Source: Paenibacillus fonticola DSM 21315 (lineage in GTDB: Bacteria > Bacillota > Bacilli > Paenibacillales > Paenibacillaceae). From it: DNA of 64,000 nucleotides. Below the pieces are notes generated by a model, which saw only the letters and a list, made by a program, of their open reading frames with translations, had not been told where the DNA came from and ran no database searches. The DNA is taken from NCBI RefSeq assembly GCF_000381905.1, contig NZ_KB907260.1:1-64000 (forward strand), written 5' to 3'. How positions within the stretch are numbered: the first letter of the stretch is position 1; each line of letters starts with the position of its first letter. Made by a program: the position numbers and the translations under genes. Below are positions 33,021 to 41,376 of this stretch, in pieces.

Positions 33021-34763
33021 TCATTGATCCGTCTGCAGCGGAAGCCTAATTTCGACCACCGCCCCCGAATCGGTTTGATTATAAAATGACATTACTGAAC
33101 GTTCACCGTACAATAAGCGCAATCTATGCCACACATTCCAAATCCCGATATGCTCCCCCTGCTCATCAATAATCCGTTTACCCGCCTGCAGCTCCAACAG
33201 GATGTCATCAGGAAATCCCTTGCCCGTATCCCGGATGATGATGCGGATATGCGGGTCTGAAAAGGACGGCTGCATCACCGTCTCAATCTCGATGGATAAA
33301 TACAACGGATGATCCACCTGAGGCGCATGTTTAATGGAGTTCTCGACAAACGTCTGGATCACAAGCGGAGGCACATATACTTTAGATAACGCTTCAGGCA
33401 TCTTTATCTCATAGCTTAATGATTCCTGGAATCGCAATTGCTGAATTTGAATGTAATTGCGGACGTGATCTAATTCCTCCTGCAAGGGAAGTAATGTTAA
33501 ATTGCTGCGGAACATGTACCGAAAATAACGAACCAGACGCAGCGTCATTTCCTTGATCAGCTCATAATCGTTTACGAGCGCCAAGTTATAAATAATATTT
33601 AAAGTGTTAAGAAAAAAATGAGGATTAATTTGCAGCTGTAAATGCTGGAGCTCCGCTTTTTGTTTACTAAGCTTTTCTTCATACACATTAATTTTCAGCT
33701 CTTCAATTTGAGCCATCATATGGTTAAAGGTTTTATTCACTAATTGAAACTCATCGGACGTCGGGTGTGATTCAATTCGAAATTTGACATTTCCTTCACC
33801 GATCCGATTCATGACAGATACGATTCGCTTTAACGGAATAAGCAGGTTATTTCGAATAAACATCAAAAAACCGGGAATAAGCAGTAGTCCAAGAAAGGAT
33901 AAAATATATACAATCCGATTTAAATAAGGCAGGTTTTGCAAAATTGTTGCACCGGGAATCATCACCGCCAAACTAAAGTCACCTTTTTTTGACTTTTCGC
34001 CAACGATAAGAAATTCCTTTTTTGTCCCGGTTAAATAATACTCGTTAAACCCTCGAGTCAAATCAACGTCCTGTGTATCAATTTCACTCGAGCTTATCAT
34101 CGGGATTCCTTGATCGGTTATTAATAACGAGGCTCCGTTCTCTCCCATTGATATGTAGGTGAGAGGCATCATTAGCGTCTCTGCTTTCACCCATGCACCG
34201 ACAAATACGCTTCCTAATTGCTGGATTCTAAACAGATAATATTCGCCGTTCAGCTGTTTTACGTCCCATCCGTAATAGGATGGTCGTCCATTCAATACGG
34301 CACCGCTTAATTCCGAATGAATATAGGATCGCAGTATTTCTTTTTCATTGTATGTAATCCGATCGTTACTAACGATATCGAGTAAATCCGCCCTGTTGGA
34401 GGAATAAATAAAAAAAGAATCTACTCTATACATAAGAACATCGGTTGTCAGTTTATCGGATAAATGCGTCTTGGCCAGCATGTAGTCGTCAGGCGTTAGC
34501 GGGCGCTCCATAATCTGGAGATCCATATTCGATGAAATCAGAGTGTTAAAATATTTGTTCACTTCTTCCAGCCCATTATCGATTTGTCCCATATACAGAG
34601 ACATCATATTTTTATTCGACATAGCAACCTGTTCACGAACAACATGAATAGCGTAATAATTATTATAGAACAGTAGAATGAATAACGGGATCGTGACTGT
34701 CAAAAAGCCGATGACTAGTTTAAATCGAATTGAGTTCCAGGCAGTCTGTTTAAGCAGGCGCAT
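33021..34763 (-). CDS. YesM-like sensor histidine kinase
   Basis: 580 residues. Membrane segment 1 (LVIGFLTVTIPLFILLFY), an outer sensor domain of about 240 residues (cache-like), membrane segment 2 (IVYILSFLGLLLIPGFLMFI), HAMP (IVSVMNRIGEGNVKFRIESH), the His_kinase domain with the phospho-acceptor in LQLQINPHFFLNTLNIIYNL, and the ATPase boxes (FVENSIKHA, IRDTGKGFP, HIGIWNVWHRLRLLYG). It should sense an external sugar or sugar-bound binding protein and phosphorylate the downstream regulator. SD is AAAGGGGAG. A third copy of the putative regulator site and a TATAAT -10 lie upstream, suggesting autoregulation. Confidence 0.93.
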   Translation of the reverse strand: MRLLKQTAWNSIRFKLVIGFLTVTIPLFILLFYNNYYAIHVVREQVAMSNKNMMSLYMGQIDNGLEEVNKYFNTLISSNMDLQIMERPLTPDDYMLAKTHLSDKLTTDVLMYRVDSFFIYSSNRADLLDIVSNDRITYNEKEILRSYIHSELSGAVLNGRPSYYGWDVKQLNGEYYLFRIQQLGSVFVGAWVKAETLMMPLTYISMGENGASLLITDQGIPMISSSEIDTQDVDLTRGFNEYYLTGTKKEFLIVGEKSKKGDFSLAVMIPGATILQNLPYLNRIVYILSFLGLLLIPGFLMFIRNNLLIPLKRIVSVMNRIGEGNVKFRIESHPTSDEFQLVNKTFNHMMAQIEELKINVYEEKLSKQKAELQHLQLQINPHFFLNTLNIIYNLALVNDYELIKEMTLRLVRYFRYMFRSNLTLLPLQEELDHVRNYIQIQQLRFQESLSYEIKMPEALSKVYVPPLVIQTFVENSIKHAPQVDHPLYLSIEIETVMQPSFSDPHIRIIIRDTGKGFPDDILLELQAGKRIIDEQGEHIGIWNVWHRLRLLYGERSVMSFYNQTDSGAVVEIRLPLQTDQ

Positions 34764-34813
34764 GATGATACTCCCCTTTTACTCACACTATGTATGCTCT
34801 TATTTTTATCATA

Positions 34814-34882
34814 ATTATACAGTAATCTAATTGTAGACTTGTGACTATCATTTCGTCGACCGATTTCTTGTACAAACTCGAC
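34814..34882 (-). promoter_or_regulatory. promoter and candidate response-regulator site 3
   Basis: On the minus strand TATAAT (34814-34819) is a perfect -10 without a good -35. Upstream at 34855-34882, TCGAC appears at 34856 and 34878, again 22 bp apart, but the spacer between the two half-sites differs from sites 1 and 2. A weak -35 plus an upstream site is what an activator-dependent promoter looks like. Confidence 0.55.
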
Positions 34883-34973
34883 CTCATCTGTTCAACACGA
34901 AATAGGACTGTCTCATAAGACTTTTAGCACTGCTGGAAAATTAAGCCATTTACAGGCCGCTTTTGTCCGCCAT

Positions 34974-35023
34974 GTAAAAATAAGGTTGCCCTCGAAAGTC
35001 ATGTTATAGTGATGGGCAACCTT
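34974..35023 (-). terminator. terminator for the DUF5060 hydrolase gene
   Basis: AAGGTTGCC and GGCAACCTT form a 9-bp stem with a 24-nt loop, then TATTTTTAC on the minus strand. It follows the hydrolase stop codon by about 30 nt. Just left of it, GGACTGTCTCATAAGAC resembles the terminal repeats of some insertion sequences, but nothing else of an element is seen. Confidence 0.8.
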
Positions 35024-35056
35024 ATCTTATTTATCGAAACAAATATTTTATTGATG

Positions 35057-36796
35057 TTATACTTTCGTCATCCTCACAGCGATATACTGTTTGCCCGGCA
35101 GCTCGATACGGAACACGCCTTCGTAGGTACCTGTCTGCTCTTCAATGGTCATATTCCATGTATCGATCACCTCCACTTTGTATCGGATACCCGGTTTCAT
35201 CGAATATTGTCTGAAGCGAGGCTGATTAAAGCCATAGTAGAATAAATAATATTCGTCAGCGACGCCTGCTAATGGAACGTCCCACTCCGATTTGAGCGGA
35301 TTAAGGCCTTCTGCAGGGCCTTCCTCCATTATTCTCCGCAAGAAAGCGATACGATCCGGACTACTGCCATGCAGTTGTCCCCCTTTGGACCACCACAAAA
35401 TATCGTCCGGGTGCAAATATGTTTCTCCATGCCCTGTATACCCGCCACGTACGGCACCTTCCCAGAATCGCCTTGTCATCTCTTGACCCGTTATATTTCC
35501 CCAACCTAAATCAATATCACCTTCATACGCGCATTCGTCGATAACGATCGGCTTGTTCCATTTTCTACGCCATTCGTCGGTGTATTCCGCCGTCTTATAC
35601 ACATCAACACGCTGGATGCTGCAATGGGTTATCCACGGGCGGCTATAATCGTAAAAATCAAAGCAATTATGAATCGAGATCAAATGCTGCACCGGGTCAT
35701 TCTCGGTAACGATTTTTGCATAATGCTCCCAATCCTCCGGTTCTTTCGCCCACATCAAATCATATTCATTAGCAAGGGACCACCAAACATTACGGTAAGC
35801 TGACAAACGGGCAGTGACATATTTTAAATAACGATCATCAGCAGACTTTTTCATTTCTGAAAATCCCCAACGATCATAAGCATGGAACAGGATAAGGTCC
35901 GCTTCGATCCCAAGTTGACCCAATTCGGCAATTCGCTTCTCCAGATGACGGAAAAAAACAGGATTAAACCGCGTAAAATCCCAGCCTTCTTCAATAGAAC
36001 CCTCATAAGGATAGTAAACAGGCTCATTCGTATTGAATTGATACGATTTCGGAAACACGCACATACGCATTTTATTGAAAGGGGACGTCTTCAGCGTCTT
36101 CAAGGTCAGCTCCTCTAACTCCTCACCCTGATGTGTCCATACATAACATGTAGTACCTACTGGAATATAAGGAGTTCCGTCTTCGTAAGCAAAGTGATAA
36201 GTATTTTTTACGCGTACAGGTCCATGGTTACCTGCTGAAGCGGCGGTACATATAAATTGTCCCTCGATCCCCTCAAGGGATCTAGCAGTGCTCTTCGTCC
36301 TATATGTCCATACACCTTCTTGATCCGGCATGAATCGAATACGATATATCCCTTCACCGTCATAAAACCCTAACGCCTCCATTACACGGCCTTCAAAGGT
36401 AAACTGTGCACTTAATTGCACATCAACAAATGGATTACCATGATCCGGGCCATGAAGCACAAGCTCGAATAACCCCCATTTTTCCGCCTCTTTTGGCGCT
36501 TGGACAGGCGCAGATCCGATCGCAACGTCTTCATGCTCATAATTGGCAGAAGGGATGATTTCTTCATCAATTTCAGGTTCAACCTGTACGCTCGAAAGCT
36601 CTTTTAGAACGGTATCCAGCATCTCTGAAGACCATGTCCATGCCCCATTGGATGTAGCGAATTGGGGGACAGTACTCCTTTTGATAAAGGAGAGAAATGG
36701 TGATGATGAGAGCTCCGGAGCATACTTCAGCAATATTTCACGTGCTATAGGATTCGCCCATATTTCACCGATTTTCGAAAATTCATTAAATACCAT
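35057..36796 (-). CDS. DUF5060/apiosidase-like glycoside hydrolase
   Basis: 579 residues, no signal peptide. An N-terminal helical part (1-85), an immunoglobulin-like DUF5060 domain (about 100-195: WGLFELVLHGPDHGNPFVDV, VWTYRTKS), a TIM barrel of the DUF4038/GH140-like type with IPVGTTCYVWTHQ, the likely acid/base Glu in WWSLANEYDLMW and nucleophile Glu in PIVIDECAYEGD, and a C-terminal beta domain (DUF5605 type). Start at ATG 36794-36796, with AGGAGG eight bases upstream. It is cytoplasmic, separately transcribed from a sigma-A promoter, and probably cleaves an oligosaccharide imported by the neighbouring transporter. Confidence 0.85.
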   Translation of the reverse strand: MVFNEFSKIGEIWANPIAREILLKYAPELSSSPFLSFIKRSTVPQFATSNGAWTWSSEMLDTVLKELSSVQVEPEIDEEIIPSANYEHEDVAIGSAPVQAPKEAEKWGLFELVLHGPDHGNPFVDVQLSAQFTFEGRVMEALGFYDGEGIYRIRFMPDQEGVWTYRTKSTARSLEGIEGQFICTAASAGNHGPVRVKNTYHFAYEDGTPYIPVGTTCYVWTHQGEELEELTLKTLKTSPFNKMRMCVFPKSYQFNTNEPVYYPYEGSIEEGWDFTRFNPVFFRHLEKRIAELGQLGIEADLILFHAYDRWGFSEMKKSADDRYLKYVTARLSAYRNVWWSLANEYDLMWAKEPEDWEHYAKIVTENDPVQHLISIHNCFDFYDYSRPWITHCSIQRVDVYKTAEYTDEWRRKWNKPIVIDECAYEGDIDLGWGNITGQEMTRRFWEGAVRGGYTGHGETYLHPDDILWWSKGGQLHGSSPDRIAFLRRIMEEGPAEGLNPLKSEWDVPLAGVADEYYLFYYGFNQPRFRQYSMKPGIRYKVEVIDTWNMTIEEQTGTYEGVFRIELPGKQYIAVRMTKV

Positions 36797-36907
36797 GTGA
36801 TATTCCTCCTTAAAAATCAAATTCAATATGACCAGACCAACTAAACACTTCATTTTGTTAAGTTAAATAATTTAGTTCGTTATCTATTGAAAACATACTT
36901 CATTGTC

Positions 36908-36936
36908 ACCCTATCACTGATTTATTAGGATGTCAA
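36908..36936 (-). promoter_or_regulatory. sigma-A promoter for the DUF5060 gene
   Basis: TTGACA (36931-36936), 17-bp spacer, TAGGGT (36908-36913) on the minus strand. About 30 bp upstream, GTTTACTTAAATAAAC (36965-36980) is a near-perfect dyad, and AACTAAATTATTTAACTT lies downstream of the -10. Both resemble AT-rich ROK/XylR-type operators, a weak suggestion. The rest of the 36797-37110 gap shows no gene. Confidence 0.6.
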
Positions 36937-37110
36937 CGCTTTCTTAATGGTTAAATCTAATCATGTTTACTTAAATAAACTAAATTAATCATCGTATTGT
37001 TTAGTATCGTTTATGTATACTCTGAGAGGACGGACAGTTTACCCTAACTTTTAACTCTGCTTTTGGATATGACCCAATCAATAATTTTATATAGGGAATC
37101 AAATAAGAGC

Positions 37111-37141
37111 AAATAAAAAGCAGCTCTGCCTTAGAGCTGCT
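37111..37141 (-). terminator. terminator for the cotD-like gene
   Basis: AGCAGCTCT and AGAGCTGCT form a 9-bp stem with a 5-nt loop, followed by TTTTATTT on the minus strand, 20 nt past the stop codon. Confidence 0.9.
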
Positions 37142-37160
37142 TCCTAACCGGGAACGTAAA

Positions 37161-37397
37161 CTATCTCTTGCCCTTTTTCGCACGGTAATTCGCGGAACAG
37201 AAAACGTCCTTGGTTTCGAACGTATATTGATGGTGAGGAATCGGGACACAGTGATGTCTGTTAATGAATTGAATCTGGTGAATCACCGGGACGATCTGGG
37301 GATGATAAAAATCTTTTACCACATACTGAGGAGGATCAATAATGGCCTCGCCCGGCGGGCAGCAAAATTCTCCCTTGTGATGGAGCGCATTTCCCAT
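37161..37397 (-). CDS. cotD: CotD-like spore coat protein
   Basis: 78 residues, rich in His, Pro, Tyr and Ile: CCPPGEAIIDPPQYVVKDFY, HPQIVPVIHQIQFINRHHCV, PIPHHQYTFETKDVFCSANY. The pattern of V-V-x-D-x-x-H-P-x-x-V-P-x-I-H, HxH pairs and scattered Cys matches the CotD family of inner-coat structural proteins. The ATG at 37395-37397 has AAAGGAG seven bases upstream; a longer frame is not supported. Monocistronic with its own terminator. Coat genes of this sort are usually under sigma-K and GerE; I did not find a convincing sigma-K promoter. Confidence 0.8.
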   Translation of the reverse strand: MGNALHHKGEFCCPPGEAIIDPPQYVVKDFYHPQIVPVIHQIQFINRHHCVPIPHHQYTFETKDVFCSANYRAKKGKR

Positions 37398-37632
37398 GAT
37401 TTCTTCTCCTTTCAAATAATGTCCACTATCATCATATGCGGACACATTTTTCATGATTGGACAGCTGCCTCTAATTGTTCATCCCGCCCCTTCAGCTTAG
37501 CCAAAGCCGTATTCTGCGAGCTGCCGCCATTTGAATGGCAATCCGGCAGGCTCTGCGGCGATTTCAACTCCCGATTCCAAAATTCCCAGCTCCTGTATTG
37601 ATAACAGCCCAATGGAATCATTTTGGCTACAG
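37398..37632. other. gap between cotD-like gene and GntR operon end
   Basis: Apart from the cotD leader, a minus-strand frame encoding MIPLGCYQYRSWEFWNRE and further to 37451 starts here, but it has no SD and begins inside the terminator of the GntR operon. I do not call it a gene. The motif RDEQLEAAVQS at its end is unremarkable. From 37679 to 37780 nothing was recognised. Confidence 0.5.
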
Positions 37633-37678
37633 CCAAAACTAAACGGCCTTCGCCCATGGATTTCAGGACTAAGGCCGT
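37633..37678 (-). terminator. terminator of the amino-sugar-acid operon
   Basis: ACGGCCTT and AAGGCCGT form an 8-bp stem around a 20-nt loop, then TTAGTTTTGG on the minus strand, about 100 nt after the gntR stop. Confidence 0.75.
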
Positions 37679-37780
37679 CTAATTATTGTTTTGTATTGTA
37701 CTGTCTTCTTGACAGGACGCGGTTCAGAAGCGGTAAACCGCTTGCAGGAACAGCATCCTTTTTAGATTCATGCAACTAAA

Positions 37781-38497
37781 TTACACATCGTAATTCACGA
37801 TATAGTTTTGCAGCTCCGTATTGTAATATCCCACGCTAAATTCCCTTACCTTGCCGTGTTCATCGTAAGAATAACGCGATCGCTTTAGCAGGGGCAATCC
37901 CTTGCTCCCGAGCTGTAAAATCTCCTCCGCCTCCGGCGGCGGAACAGCTACCGAGAACTCGTCGCGCAGCCTGTCCAGAGAAATGCTTTGCTCCTGAAGC
38001 AGATCGTATAAGGATCTGGCATTCAAATCAGAAAGCTCCAATTCGTCTATAATCATAGCCAAATAATGCGTATAGTAAATGTAAGGCTGGTCATTGAGAT
38101 AGTACACTCGTTCCAGCCTTAGACATTGAGCGCCAAATAGCAAATGCAGTTCCGTCCCCGCTTCATTGCGCATCATTTCTGCACGCAGCCACTGCTTGTT
38201 GATCCGATGTCCCTCTTCCACCAAAATTTCCGTGAAGTGCTTCCATTTCGATAGTTTAGAGGCGGCCTTATTGCGGATCACCTTGGTTCCTTTTCCGCTG
38301 CCTTTTTCGAGATAGCCTTCCTGGACGAGTTCTTGAATTGCACCACGAACGGTAATTTTGCTTACAGAAAACTCCTGCTCTAATTGCGGCTCAGAGGGGA
38401 TGTTCTCCCCCAAGGGGTAAACGCCGTGCAATATCCGATCCTTTAAAATATCCCTGATTTGCAAATATAAAGGTTTATCCTTTCTGGACAGGCTCAC
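37781..38497 (-). CDS. GntR-family regulator (HutC/UTRA type)
   Basis: 238 residues, GTG start. N-terminal winged helix: PLYLQIRDILKDRILHGVYP, ENIPSEPQLEQEFSVSKITV, RGAIQELVQEGYLEKGSGKG. C-terminal UTRA ligand domain (about 90-235) with CLRLERVYYLNDQPYIYYTH and the end REFSVGYYNTELQNYIVNYD. It is the last gene of the amidohydrolase-dgaE-dgaF-kinase operon, ten nt behind the kinase. It probably represses that operon and responds to a sugar-acid phosphate; the paired AAACATTATAATGTTT dyads at the operon promoter are its likely sites. Confidence 0.92.
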   Translation of the reverse strand: MSLSRKDKPLYLQIRDILKDRILHGVYPLGENIPSEPQLEQEFSVSKITVRGAIQELVQEGYLEKGSGKGTKVIRNKAASKLSKWKHFTEILVEEGHRINKQWLRAEMMRNEAGTELHLLFGAQCLRLERVYYLNDQPYIYYTHYLAMIIDELELSDLNARSLYDLLQEQSISLDRLRDEFSVAVPPPEAEEILQLGSKGLPLLKRSRYSYDEHGKVREFSVGYYNTELQNYIVNYDV

Positions 38498-38506
38498 TTC
38501 ATTCCA

Positions 38507-39523
38507 CTACCTTTCTACGTCGCGCGCGGATTCCGTCATGGCCCGCAATATTTCCTCCTCGGTTGCCATGGGGGTATCGCCCGACACTGTATGCGCCAGC
38601 ATGCCTGCCGTCGCCGCAAACGAGACCGTCTTCTCAGGCAGGAAGCCCTCCAGTTCGCCATGAACGATCCCGCTTGTAAAGGCATCCCCGGCACCTATTC
38701 TATCATAGACACTGAACGTCAGCATGTCTGAATAAGTAAAGCTCTCATCCTTGTACAGATAGCCGCGCAAGGAATGCGAATTATCGTTATGGACCTGGCG
38801 GTGGGTTCCAGCAATGACCGGGATTTGATATTGCCCGGCAACGACCGGGATCAGCTCCTTAAGCTGCTCTTCGCGCTGCTCCTTCTGCGTGCTTATACCT
38901 AGCGTGTAGATCGCATCCTTCTCATTCATCATCACGATGTCCGCCAGCCGCAGCATTTCCTCATAATGCGGCTTCGCCTTGGCATATCCGCCTTCACCCC
39001 ACAAAGACGGTCGGTAGTTGCAATCGAAAATAACGAGGCCTCCCTGCCGCTTCACCGCCTGGGCCATTGCTTTCATATGCTGCCTGACGCCATCGTTCAT
39101 TGCCAATGTTATGCCGCAATAATGAATCGCATCTATTCTCCGGGCAATATCATCATAGTCATACACACCCGCTGGTGCTGTATTAAAGCTGCTGTCCAAG
39201 CGATTGCTATAAGTCACCCGGCTCGGTCTAGCGCCATAGCCGTTCTCAAGAAAGTACATGCCGATATAATTTCCGCCTCTTATAATACAGGATGTCGAGA
39301 TTCCCAATTTACGCAAATAAGCTGCGGCCGCCTCACCTAACGGATTGGCTGGCAAGCGGGAAATCAGGCTCCCCGTATGTCCGAACCGCGCCAACGCCGA
39401 GGCGACATTCACACCGGTGCCGGAAAAGGTATAGTGCAGCGTGTTGCCCTGCGTCAGCAGATCATATCCTGGAACCTGCAGACGCATCATGACCTCGCCA
39501 AAGGCGGCTATCCGTTTAGGCAT
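38507..39523 (-). CDS. PfkB-family sugar kinase (2-keto-3-deoxygluconate kinase-like)
   Basis: 338 residues. Ribokinase fold with AAFGEVMMRLQVPGYDLL, FSGTGVNVASALARFGH, IFDCNYRPSLWG, and the catalytic GAGDAFTSGIVHGEL (Asp base) near residue 275. The FDxNYRxxLW segment is typical of 2-keto-3-deoxygluconate kinases. It overlaps the aldolase gene by eight bases and has only a weak SD, so translation is coupled. In this operon it would phosphorylate 2-keto-3-deoxygluconate before the aldolase acts, or phosphorylate the amino-sugar acid before the lyase; sequence does not choose. Confidence 0.88.
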   Translation of the reverse strand: MPKRIAAFGEVMMRLQVPGYDLLTQGNTLHYTFSGTGVNVASALARFGHTGSLISRLPANPLGEAAAAYLRKLGISTSCIIRGGNYIGMYFLENGYGARPSRVTYSNRLDSSFNTAPAGVYDYDDIARRIDAIHYCGITLAMNDGVRQHMKAMAQAVKRQGGLVIFDCNYRPSLWGEGGYAKAKPHYEEMLRLADIVMMNEKDAIYTLGISTQKEQREEQLKELIPVVAGQYQIPVIAGTHRQVHNDNSHSLRGYLYKDESFTYSDMLTFSVYDRIGAGDAFTSGIVHGELEGFLPEKTVSFAATAGMLAHTVSGDTPMATEEEILRAMTESARDVER

Positions 39524-40271
39524 ACTGATCAGCCAGCCTTTTCATGATGGACAGCAAATGACGCATGTCTTGGACATTCGTTTTTCCCGATACCTTGTCA
39601 ATAATTGATGAATATACGTGAGGGATAACCTGTTGAACCCCGGATTCAAATGCAATCCGCAGAATAACCTCGAAATTATCCATATCGATGCCCCCCGTCG
39701 GTTCGAGGGCAAAACCTTCCGCAGCACAGCCTCTGGCTACGGCACGGAATTCCTCTTCACGGCTTAGTCCCTCCATCGGGAAATATTTCAGGGCATTGCC
39801 GCCCATATCGCGGACGAGGGATATAGCCGCGCGAATCGGCACGATGGCTTGCTCACTGCCTGCCGTACTAATTGGGCCTGTTGAAATATTCACATAGCCA
39901 GGGCGCCCTGTCGGCGATACCAAACTATTAATCCAGCTATCCTTCTCCCCGAGATTAGCCCGGGTTGCTCCTACGGCAGGAAATACCTGATTAATATGGT
40001 TGCCGGGATAATGTTTAGCGATTTCCGCCACCACTGCCGCTTGACGATTATCGCCAGCCCCCAGTCCGATCGATACCGCCTCATCGATTTCCCGCCCATA
40101 CTGTCTCATAGCAGCAACGGCTTCTTCCACCGTGGCATAGTCCTTGGATAGTACGCCTACTAGTACGTACCCTTCAGCGGCCTCGAAAACTTCCTTGGCA
40201 TTTTCAACGTCCTTGGCCAGCACATTTAATGCGACTCTGCCTTTATAAAAACGTTTGGCGATCTGTGACAT
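39516..40271 (-). CDS. dgaF: DgaF-like KDPG aldolase
   Basis: 251 residues. MSQIAKRFYKGRVALNVLAK, VVAEIAKHYPGNHINQVFPA, TGRPGYVNISTGPISTAGSE, the probable Schiff-base Lys in GGNALKYFPMEG, and ALEPTGGIDMDNFEVILRIA. These match the KDGP aldolase family (DgaF of Salmonella D-glucosaminate catabolism), which cleaves 2-keto-3-deoxygluconate 6-phosphate to pyruvate and glyceraldehyde 3-phosphate. SD AGGGGG; starts one base after the dgaE stop. Gene order dgaE-dgaF is conserved with Salmonella. Confidence 0.9.
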   Translation of the reverse strand: MSQIAKRFYKGRVALNVLAKDVENAKEVFEAAEGYVLVGVLSKDYATVEEAVAAMRQYGREIDEAVSIGLGAGDNRQAAVVAEIAKHYPGNHINQVFPAVGATRANLGEKDSWINSLVSPTGRPGYVNISTGPISTAGSEQAIVPIRAAISLVRDMGGNALKYFPMEGLSREEEFRAVARGCAAEGFALEPTGGIDMDNFEVILRIAFESGVQQVIPHVYSSIIDKVSGKTNVQDMRHLLSIMKRLADQYA

Positions 40272-40272
40272 A

Positions 40273-41376
40273 TTAACGTCCCCCTGTTAATTCACGTATT
40301 TTAGCTTCAATAACGGCAATGTCATCTCCGAGAAGCGGGCGCGGGTCGATATCGAAATACCCCTGCCGTACACCGTAATCCCGCGTGTATATGGCAATCT
40401 CGCCGTTCTGCAGCCGTTCCGCTACTTCTATAGCGGTAATGCCTGTCTTCTGAGCATTGATCTGAACACGGCCACGGTAAATCGCCCGCCCCGCTTCATC
40501 CTGTACAACCGTCACATGAACCCCGGCGATATCATTTAATGGCATTAGCACCTGTAGCGATGCCTTCTCTTGCTCGCTCTTGTCTTCCTTGATCATGTAT
40601 TCATCCAGTGCCTGCAGCAAGCCGAAGGACGTCTCCTTGCCTACCTTCATGCTGCGGCCAATTCCATGCAGTTGTACTTTGACCCACTCGATGAAAGATC
40701 TTTTTCCGGCGACGATACCTGACGTTGGGCCCTCAATCGCTTTAGAGCCGCTGTAAATCGCCAGATCGGAGTACTTCACATATTTCTGGAGATCCTCTTC
40801 TGCTGCCGCATCCACGATAAGCGGAACTCCGTTGCGCTGGGCAACGTCCCAGGCTTCTTCCACCGAAATCATATTTTTCTGCACAGCATGATGTGATTTG
40901 ACGTAAAGAATAGCTGCGGTATTGTCGGAGATCGCATCCTCGATATGCTCGGCCCGCCCTTCATTGGCGTAGCCCACCTCCAGCAGCTTGCCGCCGCCTA
41001 AGTACACCATCGTTTCTACAGGAGCTCCATACTGCACATTTTGCCCTTTCAGAATGATGATTTCATTCTTGGGGATAAACTCCTGATGCAGACGCTCGCT
41101 GCGCCGGCGATTGCCCTGGGTCACTATGGCCGCTACCGAGAGAGCAATCCCGCTGGATGCCGAGTTAACAATTACCGCTGCTTCCGATCCGAGTATCCGC
41201 GCTATATGATCCCCTGCTTTTTCGACCAGGTCGGCGATCTCGACATAGCTTTGCCCGCCCTGCTTCATCGCCTCCATGACCGTATCGCTCGGCGCGGATA
41301 CGCCCAGGATGCTCATCCGTCCGCTAGCATTAATGACCCGCTTAAGGCCGTACTTCGCATGCAATGTATTCCCCAC
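40273..41376 (-). CDS. dgaE: DgaE-like PLP-dependent ammonia lyase
   Basis: 367 residues from the GTG at 41374-41376, chosen because AGGAG lies eight bases before it; this makes a 35-nt overlap with the upstream amidohydrolase. Fold type I PLP enzyme of the SelA-like branch: RVINASGRMSILGVSAPSD, VIVNSASSGIALSVAAIVTQ, VPLIVDAAAEEDLQKY, and the PLP Lys in DLAIYSGSKAIEGPTSGIVA. DgaE removes ammonia from D-glucosaminate 6-phosphate to give 2-keto-3-deoxygluconate 6-phosphate. The local setting fits the same chemistry. Confidence 0.9.
   Translation of the reverse strand: MGNTLHAKYGLKRVINASGRMSILGVSAPSDTVMEAMKQGGQSYVEIADLVEKAGDHIARILGSEAAVIVNSASSGIALSVAAIVTQGNRRRSERLHQEFIPKNEIIILKGQNVQYGAPVETMVYLGGGKLLEVGYANEGRAEHIEDAISDNTAAILYVKSHHAVQKNMISVEEAWDVAQRNGVPLIVDAAAEEDLQKYVKYSDLAIYSGSKAIEGPTSGIVAGKRSFIEWVKVQLHGIGRSMKVGKETSFGLLQALDEYMIKEDKSEQEKASLQVLMPLNDIAGVHVTVVQDEAGRAIYRGRVQINAQKTGITAIEVAERLQNGEIAIYTRDYGVRQGYFDIDPRPLLGDDIAVIEAKIRELTGGR

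Noticed and set aside
34905-34945. Possible insertion-sequence end (GGACTGTCTCATAAG)
   Set aside because: Resembles terminal repeats of some elements, but no second end, target duplication or transposase relic is nearby.
37451-37657. Possible 56-68-residue protein between cotD and gntR
   Set aside because: Starts within the terminator stem-loop of the gntR operon, has no SD and no family likeness.
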